Origin: Chromohalobacter sarecensis
GTDB taxonomy: Bacteria; Pseudomonadota; Gammaproteobacteria; Pseudomonadales; Halomonadaceae
Direction of reading: 5' to 3'
DNA length: 64,000 nucleotides
Assembly: GCF_023061135.1 (NCBI RefSeq)
Contig: NZ_JAKGAN010000005.1
Location: 240,490 to 304,489 of the forward strand
The notes under the pieces were generated by a model. It made no database searches. It was not told the DNA's origin and saw only the letters and a program-made list of their open reading frames with translations. The position numbers and the translations under genes are program-made. Below are positions 1-9,628 of the stretch, one piece after another. The stretch's first letter is position 1, and each line of letters opens with the position of its first letter.

Positions 1-237
1 GCGAGAGCTGGGTTCGCGCAATACGCCGATGAAGTAGCGATCGCGCTCCTCGGGGTGGCCGCACAGCGAATATTGGCGAATCACGCCTTCCTTGACGCGC
101 ACATCGACATGCGCGCCGGCACTGAAAGCAGGCAACGGGCGCCCGTGAGGGTCGGCCAACTCGTAGCTGACGATGTCCTCGGCTTCCAGGTGCTTTTGAG
201 AGACTCTGACGAACAGAGACAGCGTACTATCGTTCAT
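1..237 (-). CDS. vanB: Vanillate O-demethylase reductase subunit VanB (N-terminal part, cut by window edge)
   Basis: Only the first 79 codons are present, read leftward from the ATG at 237; the rest lies outside the window. The translation starts MNDSTLSLFVRVSQKHLEAE and contains the RQYSLCG stretch, the FMN/FAD-binding signature of phthalate-dioxygenase-reductase-type ferredoxin reductases (expected order: flavin domain, NAD domain, C-terminal 2Fe-2S). VanB passes electrons from NADH to the Rieske oxygenase VanA. It starts 77 bp after the vanA stop on the same strand, so vanAB is probably one operon. Identification rests on the motif and on vanA next door. Confidence 0.85.
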   Translation of the reverse strand, partial: MNDSTLSLFVRVSQKHLEAEDIVSYELADPHGRPLPAFSAGAHVDVRVKEGVIRQYSLCGHPEERDRYFIGVLREPSSR

Positions 238-314
238 GGGATGACCTACTGCCGGGTAAACGGCGAACCGGGAAAGGACCGGCGCGCGCCGATCCTTTCG
301 TTATGCAAGATCCA

Positions 315-1379
315 TCAACTGGCGGTGGCGGCCTGCTGTTGCGGCTGCGCGTTCTCTGCTTCTGCCTTGAGGATTCGGTCGATGACGCGACGTGCCTGGA
401 CGCCGCCACCGTCGATGTTGAGCATCAGCAAGCGCCGTTCCGGATAACGGAGCAGATTGCGTTGTTGGGATTCGAGCATCTCCAGGTCTTCGGAGAAGAT
501 CTGCCCCTGGCCTTCGCGGATCTTTTCGGTCAGGGCCTCGTCCTGCGGATTGAAGTTGCGCGCCATGCCCCAGAAGTACCAGATCGAGGTCTCGGTTTCC
601 GGCGTGATGAAGTCGACCACGATGCTCGACGCCTTGGCATCGGCCGGAGCGTCGTAGCCACCCTTGCCGGCGTGCGCGACACCCACTTCGATCAGAATGT
701 GGCTGGGGGGCGTGAAGCGGCAGATCTGCCAGCGATCCACGGGCACGTCGTCGGCGAGGTTGTTGCCACGCAGCGCGGATTGCCAGAACGGCGGTGCGGT
801 GATGTTTTCCATGTGACGAATGGTCAGCACTTCATCGCCGTTGACCTTGGTTTCCGGCGCGGATTCTTCGATTTCGGGCTGGCCGATGCTGGAGGCATGC
901 ACGTAGGTCTCATGGGTCAGGTCCATGAGATTGTCGATCATCAGTCGATAATCGCAGTTGATGTGGTAAAGGCCGCCGCCATAGGCCCACTCAGGGTCGT
1001 TGGCCCAATGCAGCTCGGGGATCTGGTCGGGGTCGGCTTGCTCGGCATCGCCGGGCCAGACCCAGATAAAGCCATGCCGCTCGACGACGGGATAGGCATG
1101 AATGCTGGGGAAGCCTCGCACACGTTGTCCGGGCATGCTGGAGCATTTGCCTTCGCAGCCCATCTCCAGGCCGTGGTAACCGCATACCAGTTGACCGTCA
1201 CGCACGAAGCCCAGGGACAACGGGGCGCCACGGTGAGGACAGAAGTCTTCCACGGCGGCGATTTGGCCACCTTCAGCGCGGAAGAAGACGATTTGTTCGT
1301 TGCAGATAGTGCGGCCCAGCGGCTTGTCTTCGACTTCATCCGGCATGCAGGCCACGTACCAAGTATTCTTGGGGAACAT
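315..1379 (-). CDS. vanA: Vanillate O-demethylase oxygenase subunit VanA
   Basis: 354 aa. This Rieske non-haem iron oxygenase demethylates vanillate to protocatechuate plus formaldehyde, using electrons from VanB. The Rieske 2Fe-2S ligands are visible as C47-P-H49 and C66-x-x-H69, and the mononuclear iron site as the D-x-x-H-x-x-x-x-H pattern in DNLMDLTHETYVH. The start MFPKNTWYVA is chosen because AGGAGAGA lies just upstream; the frame is open further upstream without a ribosome site. A CTTTGGATCCAAAG palindrome lies about 40 bp upstream of the start codon, and the repressor gene vanR diverges from it. Other Rieske demethylases look similar, but vanB and vanR support the assignment. Confidence 0.93.
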   Translation of the reverse strand: MFPKNTWYVACMPDEVEDKPLGRTICNEQIVFFRAEGGQIAAVEDFCPHRGAPLSLGFVRDGQLVCGYHGLEMGCEGKCSSMPGQRVRGFPSIHAYPVVERHGFIWVWPGDAEQADPDQIPELHWANDPEWAYGGGLYHINCDYRLMIDNLMDLTHETYVHASSIGQPEIEESAPETKVNGDEVLTIRHMENITAPPFWQSALRGNNLADDVPVDRWQICRFTPPSHILIEVGVAHAGKGGYDAPADAKASSIVVDFITPETETSIWYFWGMARNFNPQDEALTEKIREGQGQIFSEDLEMLESQQRNLLRYPERRLLMLNIDGGGVQARRVIDRILKAEAENAQPQQQAATAS

Positions 1380-1418
1380 GGTAATCTCTCTCCTCATTAT
1401 GGGTAGGGAATTGTTATT

Positions 1419-1432
1419 CTTTGGATCCAAAG
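1419..1432. promoter_or_regulatory. Probable VanR operator 1 (vanA side)
   Basis: Perfect 14-bp palindrome CTTTGGATCCAAAG in the divergent vanA-vanR promoter region. The core TTGGATCCAA matches the operator known for Caulobacter VanR (ATTGGATCCAAT). It lies 40 bp before the vanA start, where a bound repressor would block transcription. Confidence 0.8.
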
Positions 1433-1470
1433 TAAAGGTTTTTGGCCTACCTTCCGTCAAGTTATCCTTT

Positions 1471-1484
1471 AGTTGGATCCAAAG
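1471..1484. promoter_or_regulatory. Probable VanR operator 2 (vanR side)
   Basis: Second copy of the palindrome (AGTTGGATCCAAAG, core TTGGATCCAA), 27 bp before the vanR start codon. Its centre is 52 bp (about five helical turns) from operator 1, so dimers on the two sites would lie on the same DNA face. Autoregulation of vanR is the natural inference. Confidence 0.75.
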
Positions 1485-1510
1485 AGCGAGCCATCGATAG
1501 GAGCGCGTAG

Positions 1511-2227
1511 ATGCCGGAAAAATCGGAAAAAAATGGTCGCCTTAATGTCATCGCCAGTCTGCGCAAGCTCATCAGCGAAGGGGTCTACGCCCCTGGCGAA
1601 CGCCTCAAGGAGCTGCATGTCGCCGAGCGGCTTCAGGTCTCGCGCATGCCGGTGCGCCTGGCCTTTCGTACGCTCGAGCAAGAGGGGCTGCTGCAGAAGA
1701 CCGGGACGCGCGGCTATGTGGTGCGCCAATTCTCGGAAGAAGACGTGCTCTGTGCGGTGGAAGTGCGCGGTGCCCTCGAGGGTTTGGCGGCGCGGCGCCT
1801 GGCGGAGCAGGGCGTGACCGAGGAGGTCGGCGCGCAGCTGCGGGACTGCTTGTCGCGGGGCGAGGCGTTGCTGGAAAAAGGGCATCTGGTCAAGGCGGAT
1901 ATCGAGGTCTGGGCGACACTCAATCAGGAATTTCACCGTGCCATCGTCGGCGCGACCGGCAGCCGCGTCATCCACGATGCGATTGCCCGTAACGACCATC
2001 TGCCCTTCGCCTCGGCCGACTCGATCGTCATCGACGATGCGGCACTGGACCGGGAGTACGGAAAACTGCGCATGGCGCACGCTCAACATCAGTTGGTATT
2101 TCAGGCCTTGTCGCGCGGTGAAGGGGCGCGGGCCGAGATGCTGATGCGCGAGCATGCCTATATCGGACTGCGTTACGGCACACTCTTCGGTTTGGGGGAG
2201 GTGGGGCGCACGTCGGAGACGACATGA
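1511..2227 (+). CDS. vanR: GntR-family (FCD) transcriptional repressor VanR
   Basis: 238 aa. An N-terminal winged helix-turn-helix of GntR type (about residues 10-75, including SRMPVRLAFRTLEQEGLL) is followed by an all-helical FCD effector domain (about 85-215). In characterised relatives VanR represses vanAB and is released by vanillate. It is transcribed divergently from vanA and is flanked by three TTGGATCCAA palindromes: two in the shared promoter region and one just after its stop codon. Position and operator sequence support the name more strongly than the protein sequence alone, since FCD regulators have many ligands. Confidence 0.85.
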   Translation: MPEKSEKNGRLNVIASLRKLISEGVYAPGERLKELHVAERLQVSRMPVRLAFRTLEQEGLLQKTGTRGYVVRQFSEEDVLCAVEVRGALEGLAARRLAEQGVTEEVGAQLRDCLSRGEALLEKGHLVKADIEVWATLNQEFHRAIVGATGSRVIHDAIARNDHLPFASADSIVIDDAALDREYGKLRMAHAQHQLVFQALSRGEGARAEMLMREHAYIGLRYGTLFGLGEVGRTSETT

Positions 2228-2231
2228 CGTT

Positions 2232-2243
2232 TTTGGATCCAAA
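2232..2243. promoter_or_regulatory. Third VanR-type palindrome, downstream of vanR
   Basis: TTTGGATCCAAA, a perfect 12-bp palindrome starting 5 bp after the vanR stop and 13 bp before the pobR stop. It shares the core of operators 1 and 2 but lies between two converging gene ends, not at an obvious promoter. It could be an auxiliary looping operator or a relic of an earlier arrangement. Confidence 0.55.
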
Positions 2244-2255
2244 GCGCTGGTGAGG

Positions 2256-3140
2256 CTATGGCTGACGTTGGCGGAATTCCTTCGGTGAGCAGGCGACGTG
2301 GCGTTTGAAAAAGCGCGTGAAATAGGCCGGTTCCTTGAAGCCCAGCCTTTCAGCGACCTGACCGATGGTCATGTTGGTGTAGGTCAGGTGACGCTTCGCC
2401 TCGAGAAGCACCCGCTCGTGCAGCAATTGCTGGGCGCTGCGCCCCGCCAGCCGTTGGCAGACCGCGCTGAGGTGCGCGCTGCTGATGCCTAGATGCTCGG
2501 CGAGTTCGGGAATGCTGGGCTGCTGGTGGTAGTGCGCTTCGATGAGCTGTTGAAAGCGGGCGAGGTGTGCCTCGCCGCGTTCATGATGACGCGAACGGCG
2601 GGCCTGGCGACGCGTGGCACGCCGTGAGGCAAGAACCAGCAAACTGTTGAGCAAGGCCTCGAGCAAGGCATCGCGCCCTTCGGCCGGCTGGCGGTACTCG
2701 GCATCGAGCTGGGCAACGAGCGTGGCGATGGGGGCGCGTTCGGCCTGTTCGGCCAATGGATAAAACCCCGCACGCGCCAGCACCTGGCCCTGGGGATGCA
2801 ACGTATCGGCGATATGGGTCGCCAGCGGCATCGCCAGGGTGATGATGTGGCCATCGACATCGTGCGAGAAGCGAAACGCATGCACCGTCATCGCGGGGAC
2901 GACGATCAGCAGTGGCCCCTGGACGCGCTGCACATCGTCATCGAAGGTCAAGCGGACTTCACCATGGGCAATATGCAGGACATGCACCAGGTCGGCATGG
3001 CGGTGCGGACGTATATGCCAGTCATGCAGACGGCTGCGTTCGGCGATGGATTCACAGTGCAGCAGGTCCGGCGTCGGCCATTGATGCGTTTCGCCATAGA
3101 GTTGAAAGACCGGGATGGCACCTTGTTGCCGTGTCGTCAT
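2256..3140 (-). CDS. pobR: AraC/XylS-family regulator, probable PobR activator of pobA
   Basis: 294 aa. The N-terminal cupin-like ligand domain contains the HIRPHRHADLVHVLHI segment. The C-terminal AraC DNA-binding domain has two helix-turn-helix units (about residues 190-290), ending in the typical GFKEPAYFTRFFKRHV...SPKEFR signature. It is divergent from pobA with a 167-bp gap, the arrangement of AraC-type PobR in pseudomonads, where 4-hydroxybenzoate is the coinducer. A ribosome site (AGGA) precedes the ATG. The ligand is inferred from position only. Confidence 0.82.
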   Translation of the reverse strand: MTTRQQGAIPVFQLYGETHQWPTPDLLHCESIAERSRLHDWHIRPHRHADLVHVLHIAHGEVRLTFDDDVQRVQGPLLIVVPAMTVHAFRFSHDVDGHIITLAMPLATHIADTLHPQGQVLARAGFYPLAEQAERAPIATLVAQLDAEYRQPAEGRDALLEALLNSLLVLASRRATRRQARRSRHHERGEAHLARFQQLIEAHYHQQPSIPELAEHLGISSAHLSAVCQRLAGRSAQQLLHERVLLEAKRHLTYTNMTIGQVAERLGFKEPAYFTRFFKRHVACSPKEFRQRQP

Positions 3141-3295
3141 GCCCTTTTTCCTGTTCGACGAAGGTCGATACTTCGACCAAAGTTACGTACTGATCTTGGG
3201 AAAGTATAAATTCATCCGGGGATTTTGTCTTATTCGTGGCTTTTTATCGGTGAAAAATGCAACTCGATGACTGAGCAACGCTCAGCGCCGAATAA

Positions 3296-4495
<1,200 letters not shown>

Positions 4496-4637
4496 GCGGG
4501 TATGGCGGCGCAATCATCACGTATCGAGGCCATTGGGTATTACTATTAGTCTGCGTATTAAATACCCGGCTAGTCTCGCATGACAGCGACGCGACCCAGC
4601 GAGGTTGCGTCTTCGTACGTCGATTGAGGTGAGAGAC

Positions 4638-6110
4638 ATGACACAAGCACCGTTGTTTGCCGGCCAGGATACCCAGCCGATCGCGGGAAAATGGCGGCAA
4701 GGCCGCGCCGAGCGTCGTCTGAGCGTGACCAATCCGTATTCCGGGGAGACATTGCTCGAGTTGGCCATGGCCGATCGGCAGGACCTGGACGATGCTTACC
4801 GCCAAGCCCAGGTGGCCCAGGCCGAATGGGCGGCGATGGGGCCCAACGCCCGCGGCGATGTCATGCGCCGTGCGGTGACGATTTTCGATGAGCGCCGTGA
4901 CGAGATCATCGACTGGATCATCCGTGAATCCGGCAGTACCCGCATCAAGGCGCAGATCGAATGGGGCGCGGCGCGGGCGATCACTCAGGAAGCGGCCAGC
5001 ATGCCGACGCGGGCGCATGGGCGTATTCTGCCCTCGGACATCCCCGGCAAGGAAAGCCGTGTCTATCGGGCGCCGTTGGGCGTGGTGGGCGTCATCAGCC
5101 CCTGGAACTTTCCGCTCAACCTGAGCGCGCGCTCGGTCTCGCCGGCGTTGGCGTTAGGTAACGCGGTGGTCATCAAGCCGGCGAGCGACACGCCCATTAC
5201 CGGGGGACTGCTGTTGGCGCGCATCTTTGAAGAAGCCGGGCTGCCGGCAGGGGTGTTGAGCGTCCTCGTCGGTGCCGGTTCCGAGATCGGTGACGCCTTC
5301 GTTGAACATCCCGTGCCATCGTTGATCACCTTCACTGGGTCGACGCCGGTGGGCCTCAACATCGGGCGCTTGGCCAGCGGCGGCAAGCATCTCAAGCATG
5401 TCGCGCTGGAGCTGGGCGGTAACAGCCCTTTCGTGGTGCTGGCGGATGCCGATGTCGAGCAGGCGGTCGATGCGGCGGTGATGGGCAAGTTCCTGCACCA
5501 GGGGCAGATCTGCATGGCGATCAACCGCATCATCGTCGAGGCACCGCTGCTGGAGGCGTTCACGGCGCGCTTCGTCGAACGCGTCAAGGCGCTGCGCTAC
5601 GGTGATCCCGCCGATGCCGAGACCGCCGTGGGACCGATCATCAATGCCAAGCAGTTGGATGGACTCCAGACCAAGATCGCCAAGGCACAGGCCGAAGGGG
5701 CCAAGCTGCTGACCGGCGGCGAGGCACAAGGCAACGTGCTTCCCCCGCATGTGTTCGGCGATGTCACGGCAGACATGGAAATCGCCGAGGAAGAAATCTT
5801 CGGGCCGTTGGTGGGCATTCAGTCAGCGCGCGATGAAGCGCATGCGCTGGAACTGGCCAATCGCACCGAGTTTGGCCTCTCCAGCGCGGTCTTTACCCAG
5901 AATCTGGAGCGCGGCGTGCGCTTTGCGCAGAACATCAAGGCGGGCATGACCCACGTCAACGATATTCCTGTGAACGACGAACCGCATGCGCCGTTCGGCG
6001 GTGAAAAGAACTCCGGCCTAGGCCGCTTCAACGGTGACTGGGCGATCGATGAATTCACCACCGAACACTGGATCACGCTACAGCACGAGCCGCGCCAGTA
6101 TCCGTTCTAG
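4638..6110 (+). CDS. vdh: Aromatic aldehyde dehydrogenase (vanillin/benzaldehyde type)
   Basis: 490 aa with the full aldehyde dehydrogenase fold: NAD-binding [10 protein letters not shown], the glycine-rich FTGSTPVG loop, general-base Glu in LELGGNSP, and the nucleophile Cys in GQICMAINR. The [16 protein letters not shown] segment resembles vanillin and benzaldehyde dehydrogenases. The likely reaction is vanillin, 4-hydroxybenzaldehyde or benzaldehyde to the acid, feeding vanAB or pobA. The start at 4638 is preferred over 4605 because GAGGTGAGAG lies before it. The last 43 bases of the gene, with 4 bases beyond, are repeated exactly after the next gene (7335-7381). Substrate is inferred from context. 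Confidence 0.85.
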   Translation: MTQAPLFAGQDTQPIAGKWRQGRAERRLSVTNPYSGETLLELAMADRQDLDDAYRQAQVAQAEWAAMGPNARGDVMRRAVTIFDERRDEIIDWIIRESGSTRIKAQIEWGAARAITQEAASMPTRAHGRILPSDIPGKESRVYRAPLGVVGVISPWNFPLNLSARSVSPALALGNAVVIKPASDTPITGGLLLARIFEEAGLPAGVLSVLVGAGSEIGDAFVEHPVPSLITFTGSTPVGLNIGRLASGGKHLKHVALELGGNSPFVVLADADVEQAVDAAVMGKFLHQGQICMAINRIIVEAPLLEAFTARFVERVKALRYGDPADAETAVGPIINAKQLDGLQTKIAKAQAEGAKLLTGGEAQGNVLPPHVFGDVTADMEIAEEEIFGPLVGIQSARDEAHALELANRTEFGLSSAVFTQNLERGVRFAQNIKAGMTHVNDIPVNDEPHAPFGGEKNSGLGRFNGDWAIDEFTTEHWITLQHEPRQYPF

Positions 6111-6114
6111 TTTG
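6068..6114. repeat. 47-bp direct repeat, copy A (3' end of the aldehyde dehydrogenase gene)
   Basis: The last codons and stop of the aldehyde dehydrogenase gene plus 4 further bases are identical over 47 bp to 7335-7381. Copy A is the functional gene end. Similarity continues in a degenerate form (ATG-pyrimidine-GGTAA) for another 10-15 bases. Confidence 0.95.
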
Positions 6115-6220
6115 CATGCGGTAATGACGATACCACCGGGCCGTATCGTGGCCTGGTGATCATGCGCCTCCACCACAGGATGGCGAGGGGCATTCACCGA
6201 ACTGTTGTGGGGAACCTTCC

Positions 6221-7312
6221 ATGCAAATCAAAGCGGCCGTTACCCGAGGCAAGGGCGAACCTTTCTCTGTGGAAACCTTGGCATTGACCGAGCCGGGAGC
6301 CAATGAGCTGCGCTTGCGGATCGTGGCCACGGGTGTATGCCACACGGATGCCGTGGCGCGCGAGATGGGGCTGACGCCATTCCCTGTGGTGCTAGGCCAC
6401 GAGGGTGCGGGCATCGTCGAGGCCGTGGGCAGCGAAGTCACGGCGTTTGCGCCGGGGGATCATGTCGTCCTGTCTTTCGCCCATTGCGGTGGATGCGAGC
6501 ACTGTCTGACCGGGTATCCGAGTGCTTGTATGCGCATGAATGAATTGAACTTCGGTGGTCGTGCCGAGAATGGGGCTTGCTATCTGCACCATGGGGACGA
6601 AGAGGTCTCCACCTTCTTTGGGCAGTCGTCGTTCGGTTCTCACGCGGTGGTTCATGAGCGCAACGCGGTCAAGGTGGATGCCGACCTCGATCTGGGCTTA
6701 CTAGCCCCATTGGGCTGTGGTATCCAGACGGGGAGCGGCACGGTCTTCAACCGCCTCAAACCAGCGTTTGGCAGCAGCCTGGTGGTCTACGGCTGCGGCG
6801 CGGTTGGGCTGAGCGCCATCATGGCGGCGCGTATCGCCGGTTGTTCACGGATCATCGCCGTCGACGTACACGATAACCGCTTGGCCCTCGCCAAGGAGTT
6901 AGGGGCCACGCACGTTTTCAACGGCAGCCAGGTGGACGTAGTGGAAGAGATTCGCGCCGTGACCGGCGCGGGCGCGCACTACGCTGTCGAAACGACCGGC
7001 GTGCCGCAGGTCGTGCGTCAGGGGCTGCATGCGTTGCGTCCCCTGGGGCAGCTGGCCATCGTGGGTGTGACGCCGGAAGTCACGTTGGATGTTCACAATG
7101 ACCTGATGGCGGAAGGTAAGACCATGACGGGCGTTATCGAGGGAGATTCGGTGCCCAAGGTGTTTATCCCCCAGCTCATCGAATACTACCGCCAGGGGCA
7201 ATTTCCCTTCGATAAGCTCATTACGTTTTATGAGTTCGATGCATTGGAAGACGCGTTTTCGGATTCCAAGTCCGGCAAGGCCATCAAGCCTGTGGTGCGG
7301 ATGAATTCATAG
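6221..7312 (+). CDS. Zinc-dependent aryl-alcohol (benzyl alcohol type) dehydrogenase
   Basis: 363 aa, medium-chain dehydrogenase family. Catalytic zinc ligands fit C40 (GVCHTD) and H60-E61 (GHEGAG). The structural zinc lobe is C89, C92, C95 and C103. An NAD Rossmann motif (VYGCGAVGLSAI) sits mid-protein. It resembles benzyl alcohol dehydrogenases of the XylB type, which oxidise aryl alcohols to aldehydes, and lies directly after an aromatic aldehyde dehydrogenase gene, so the pair would take an aryl alcohol to its acid. The gene sits between two copies of a 47-bp repeat, suggesting insertion at the end of the upstream gene. Substrate not proven. Confidence 0.82.
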   Translation: MQIKAAVTRGKGEPFSVETLALTEPGANELRLRIVATGVCHTDAVAREMGLTPFPVVLGHEGAGIVEAVGSEVTAFAPGDHVVLSFAHCGGCEHCLTGYPSACMRMNELNFGGRAENGACYLHHGDEEVSTFFGQSSFGSHAVVHERNAVKVDADLDLGLLAPLGCGIQTGSGTVFNRLKPAFGSSLVVYGCGAVGLSAIMAARIAGCSRIIAVDVHDNRLALAKELGATHVFNGSQVDVVEEIRAVTGAGAHYAVETTGVPQVVRQGLHALRPLGQLAIVGVTPEVTLDVHNDLMAEGKTMTGVIEGDSVPKVFIPQLIEYYRQGQFPFDKLITFYEFDALEDAFSDSKSGKAIKPVVRMNS

Positions 7313-7334
7313 ATTCATACGCGTCTTGGAAAAG

Positions 7335-7381
7335 CTGGATCACGCTACAGCACGAGCCGCGCCAGTATCCGTTCTAGTTTG
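7335..7381. repeat. 47-bp direct repeat, copy B (orphan 3' end of the aldehyde dehydrogenase gene)
   Basis: Exact copy of 6068-6114, starting 23 bp after the alcohol dehydrogenase stop. It carries the final codons and stop of the aldehyde dehydrogenase but no gene body. The two copies delimit a 1267-bp unit containing only the alcohol dehydrogenase gene. Confidence 0.95.
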
Positions 7382-7421
7382 TGATGTGGTAACGGTGAGG
7401 TATTGAGGTCGAGCTTGAAAA

Positions 7422-7456
7422 CAAGCGGCCCGCTTCGTTGCAACGGGGCGGGCCGC
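7422..7456 (-). terminator. Rho-independent terminator for the OYE-family gene
   Basis: Stem GCGGCCCG (7425-7432) / CGGGCCGC (7449-7456) with a 16-nt loop that can pair further. On the minus strand it is followed by TTGTTTTC, a U-rich tail. It lies 31 bp beyond the stop of the leftward gene at 7488. Confidence 0.75.
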
Positions 7457-7487
7457 CTCAACACGCCTACGGCGCGTAAATGTCGCG

Positions 7488-8588
7488 TTAACCGAATAGC
7501 TGCTTGAGCGTATGCGGCTGGCTACGCAGATACTGCTTCGGGGCGTGGACGCTGGCGCCGAGCTGGGCGGCGGCGTGCCACGGCCAGCGCGGGTCATAGA
7601 GCATGCCGCGGGCCAGGGCGACAGCGTCCGCCTCACCGCTGAACACGATGCCTTCGGCCTGTTCCGGCTCGGTGATCAGTCCCACCGCGATCACCGACAT
7701 GGCGACCTCCTGCTTCATGCGACGAGCGAACGGCACCTGATAGTTGGGGCCGACATCGAGCGTTTGGCGCGGATCGAGACCGCCGCCGGAGCAGTCGATG
7801 AAGCTGCAGCCACGGGCGTCGAGTGCCTTGGCCAATTCGACGCTCTGCTCCAGATCCCAGCCGCCTTCGACCCAGTCGCTTCCGGAGATGCGGATACCCA
7901 CTGGCTTGTCGTCCGGGAACACCTCACGCACGGCATCGAAGATCTCCAGCACGATTCGCATGCGGTTTTCCAGACTACCGCCGTACTTGTCGTCGCGCTG
8001 ATTCGAAAGCAGCGACAAGAATTCATGCAATAGATAGCCATGTGCCGCGTGCAGTTCGATTAGCTCGAAACCGAGACGCTCGGCGCGCTGGGCCGAGGCG
8101 ACGAAGTTCGCCTTGAGCTGTTCGATATCAGCAAGGCTCATCGCCTGTGGCGGACGCTGCCCGTCCTGATACGCGATGGCGGAAGGCGCCACGGTCTGCC
8201 AGCCGCCTTCTTCGAGGCTGAGCTGCGCGCCGCCCTCCCAGGGCGCCTGGCAGGACGCCTTGCGACCCGCGTGACCCAACTGGATGCCGACCGGCATCGG
8301 CGAATGGGCACGAATCGACTCGAGTACACGCGCCATTGCCTGCTCGTTATCGTCCGAATAAAGCCCCACATCGCCGGAGGTGATGCGTCCTTCCGGCGCG
8401 ACGGCGGAGGCCTCGACGATCAACAGCCCTGCGCCGGAGAGCGCCAGATTACCGAGATGGATGGTGTGCCAGTCGGTCATGCTGCCGTTAGCGTCGGCGG
8501 AGTATTGGCACATCGGTGAAATGACGATGCGATTGGCCAGTTCGAGCTCGCCGAGCGTGAGCGGCGTAAACAGCTTGGGGGATGCCAT
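7488..8588 (-). CDS. Old Yellow Enzyme family NADPH:flavin oxidoreductase (XenA/YqjM-like)
   Basis: 366 aa. This FMN TIM-barrel ene-reductase belongs to the YqjM/XenA branch: the N-terminal SPMCQYSA carries Cys27, which tunes the flavin in that branch. The substrate-binding histidines lie in HAGRKAS and ELHAAHGYLLHEF, followed by NQRDDKYGGSLENR. Typical reactions are reduction of alpha,beta-unsaturated carbonyls, nitro compounds or quinones. The start at 8588 has AGGAA upstream; the longer open frame to 8636 has none. It is separated from the aromatic genes by a terminator. Physiological substrate unknown. Confidence 0.88.
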   Translation of the reverse strand: MASPKLFTPLTLGELELANRIVISPMCQYSADANGSMTDWHTIHLGNLALSGAGLLIVEASAVAPEGRITSGDVGLYSDDNEQAMARVLESIRAHSPMPVGIQLGHAGRKASCQAPWEGGAQLSLEEGGWQTVAPSAIAYQDGQRPPQAMSLADIEQLKANFVASAQRAERLGFELIELHAAHGYLLHEFLSLLSNQRDDKYGGSLENRMRIVLEIFDAVREVFPDDKPVGIRISGSDWVEGGWDLEQSVELAKALDARGCSFIDCSGGGLDPRQTLDVGPNYQVPFARRMKQEVAMSVIAVGLITEPEQAEGIVFSGEADAVALARGMLYDPRWPWHAAAQLGASVHAPKQYLRSQPHTLKQLFG

Positions 8589-8771
8589 AAAAACGTTCCT
8601 GAAGCGAATGATGGCAAGAATGTAGCTTGCTAACAATTATTTGGCAATAGCGGACTGGCATAGCACAGATACCTTCGATATTGTATGTAAAGACTTAGGC
8701 GAGTACGCATTCGCAGTGATTCACGCGACTATACTCGATGGTTATGCAATGGAATTCAGGGAGTCGGCACT

Positions 8772-9542
8772 ATGCAGGCAAGATATCGATACGCAGCGCT
8801 GGCCGTTGGGCTGCCGCTGATGGCAGTGGCGGTGCCCAGTCAGGCACAGGAAAGCGGCTGGCAGGGGAGCCTGGGCACGGGGGCGATTTACTCTCCCGAT
8901 TATCTGGGGAGCGACGATTATGAAACCTCCGTGTGGCCGTCTGTCGACCTGGCCTATGGCGATAGCGTGTATATCAACGCGCGTGATGGTGTGGGGTGGA
9001 ACGTCATCAATCGGGATGGCTGGAAGGTGTCGCCGTTTCTCGGTTATACCCTCGGGCGCGATGACGAAGACGATCTGCATCGTCTGGATAAGGTCGATGG
9101 CGGCGTCACGGCCGGGCTGCGAGCCGAGTATACCGAGGGCCATTGGTTATACAGCGCGGCGGTGGAAGCCCCCGTCAGTGGGGACGTGGACGGCTATCAC
9201 GCCAAGGCCAAGGCGCATTGGCGTTCACGCTTGACCCAGCGGCTGTCTGTCTCGCTGGGGCCAAGCGTTGCTTATGGGAGCGAGTCCTGGGCCGAGGATA
9301 TGTTCGGCATCTCCTCGCGGGAAAGCCAACGTTCGGGGCTGGATGCCTATTCGCCGAGCGAGGGGTATTTCAAGGTCGGCGCCGATGCCAGTCTGAGCTA
9401 TTACCTCACGCGAACATGGTCCGTCACAGGAATGGTGGGTGTGTCACGCCTGACCGGCGATGCCAAGGACAGCCCCATCGTCGACGATATCGGCGATGCG
9501 ACCCAGGCTTATGCAGGCGGTTTCGTCAACTACAACTTCTAG
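8772..9542 (+). CDS. MipA/OmpV-family outer membrane protein
   Basis: 256 aa. A signal peptide (about residues 1-26, ending SQAQA/QE) is followed by a mature protein rich in alternating beta-strand patterns and ending in the C-terminal Phe (FVNYNF) typical of outer-membrane barrels. The YSPDYLGSDDYETSVWPSV region is characteristic of the MipA/OmpV family. E. coli MipA scaffolds MltA and PBP1B; others are porin-like or antigenic. AGGGAG precedes the ATG. It stands alone, followed by a strong terminator. Confidence 0.87.
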   Translation: MQARYRYAALAVGLPLMAVAVPSQAQESGWQGSLGTGAIYSPDYLGSDDYETSVWPSVDLAYGDSVYINARDGVGWNVINRDGWKVSPFLGYTLGRDDEDDLHRLDKVDGGVTAGLRAEYTEGHWLYSAAVEAPVSGDVDGYHAKAKAHWRSRLTQRLSVSLGPSVAYGSESWAEDMFGISSRESQRSGLDAYSPSEGYFKVGADASLSYYLTRTWSVTGMVGVSRLTGDAKDSPIVDDIGDATQAYAGGFVNYNF

Positions 9543-9570
9543 TTACGGAACATAAAGGTGCCCAACAACG

Positions 9571-9605
9571 AAGCGCCCCCGCCCAATCATTGGGCGGGGG
9601 CGCTT
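9571..9605. terminator. Strong bidirectional terminator
   Basis: Perfect 16-bp inverted repeat, 9571-9586 and 9590-9605, with a 3-nt loop (TCA). It is extremely GC-rich inside with AA/TT at the ends. It lies between the converging mipA-like gene and the leftward aldehyde dehydrogenase gene, so it probably serves both. Confidence 0.85.
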
Positions 9606-9628
9606 ACGTTGGGGCGTTGACGGCTCGC

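Noticed and set aside
303..1406. Long plus-strand open frame opposite vanA (367 codons)
   Set aside because: It is the shadow of vanA; the minus-strand product has a full Rieske domain and a good ribosome site, while this frame shows no family features.
4535..4567. GGGTATT / AATACCC dyad between pobA and the aldehyde dehydrogenase gene
   Set aside because: Short 7-bp arms with a 19-nt loop; could be chance, operator or weak hairpin, without further support.
6131..6160. Hairpin CACCGGGCC / GGCCTGGTG after the aldehyde dehydrogenase as a terminator
   Set aside because: Stem has a wobble and no T run, and the next gene is probably in the same transcript; not strong enough to call.
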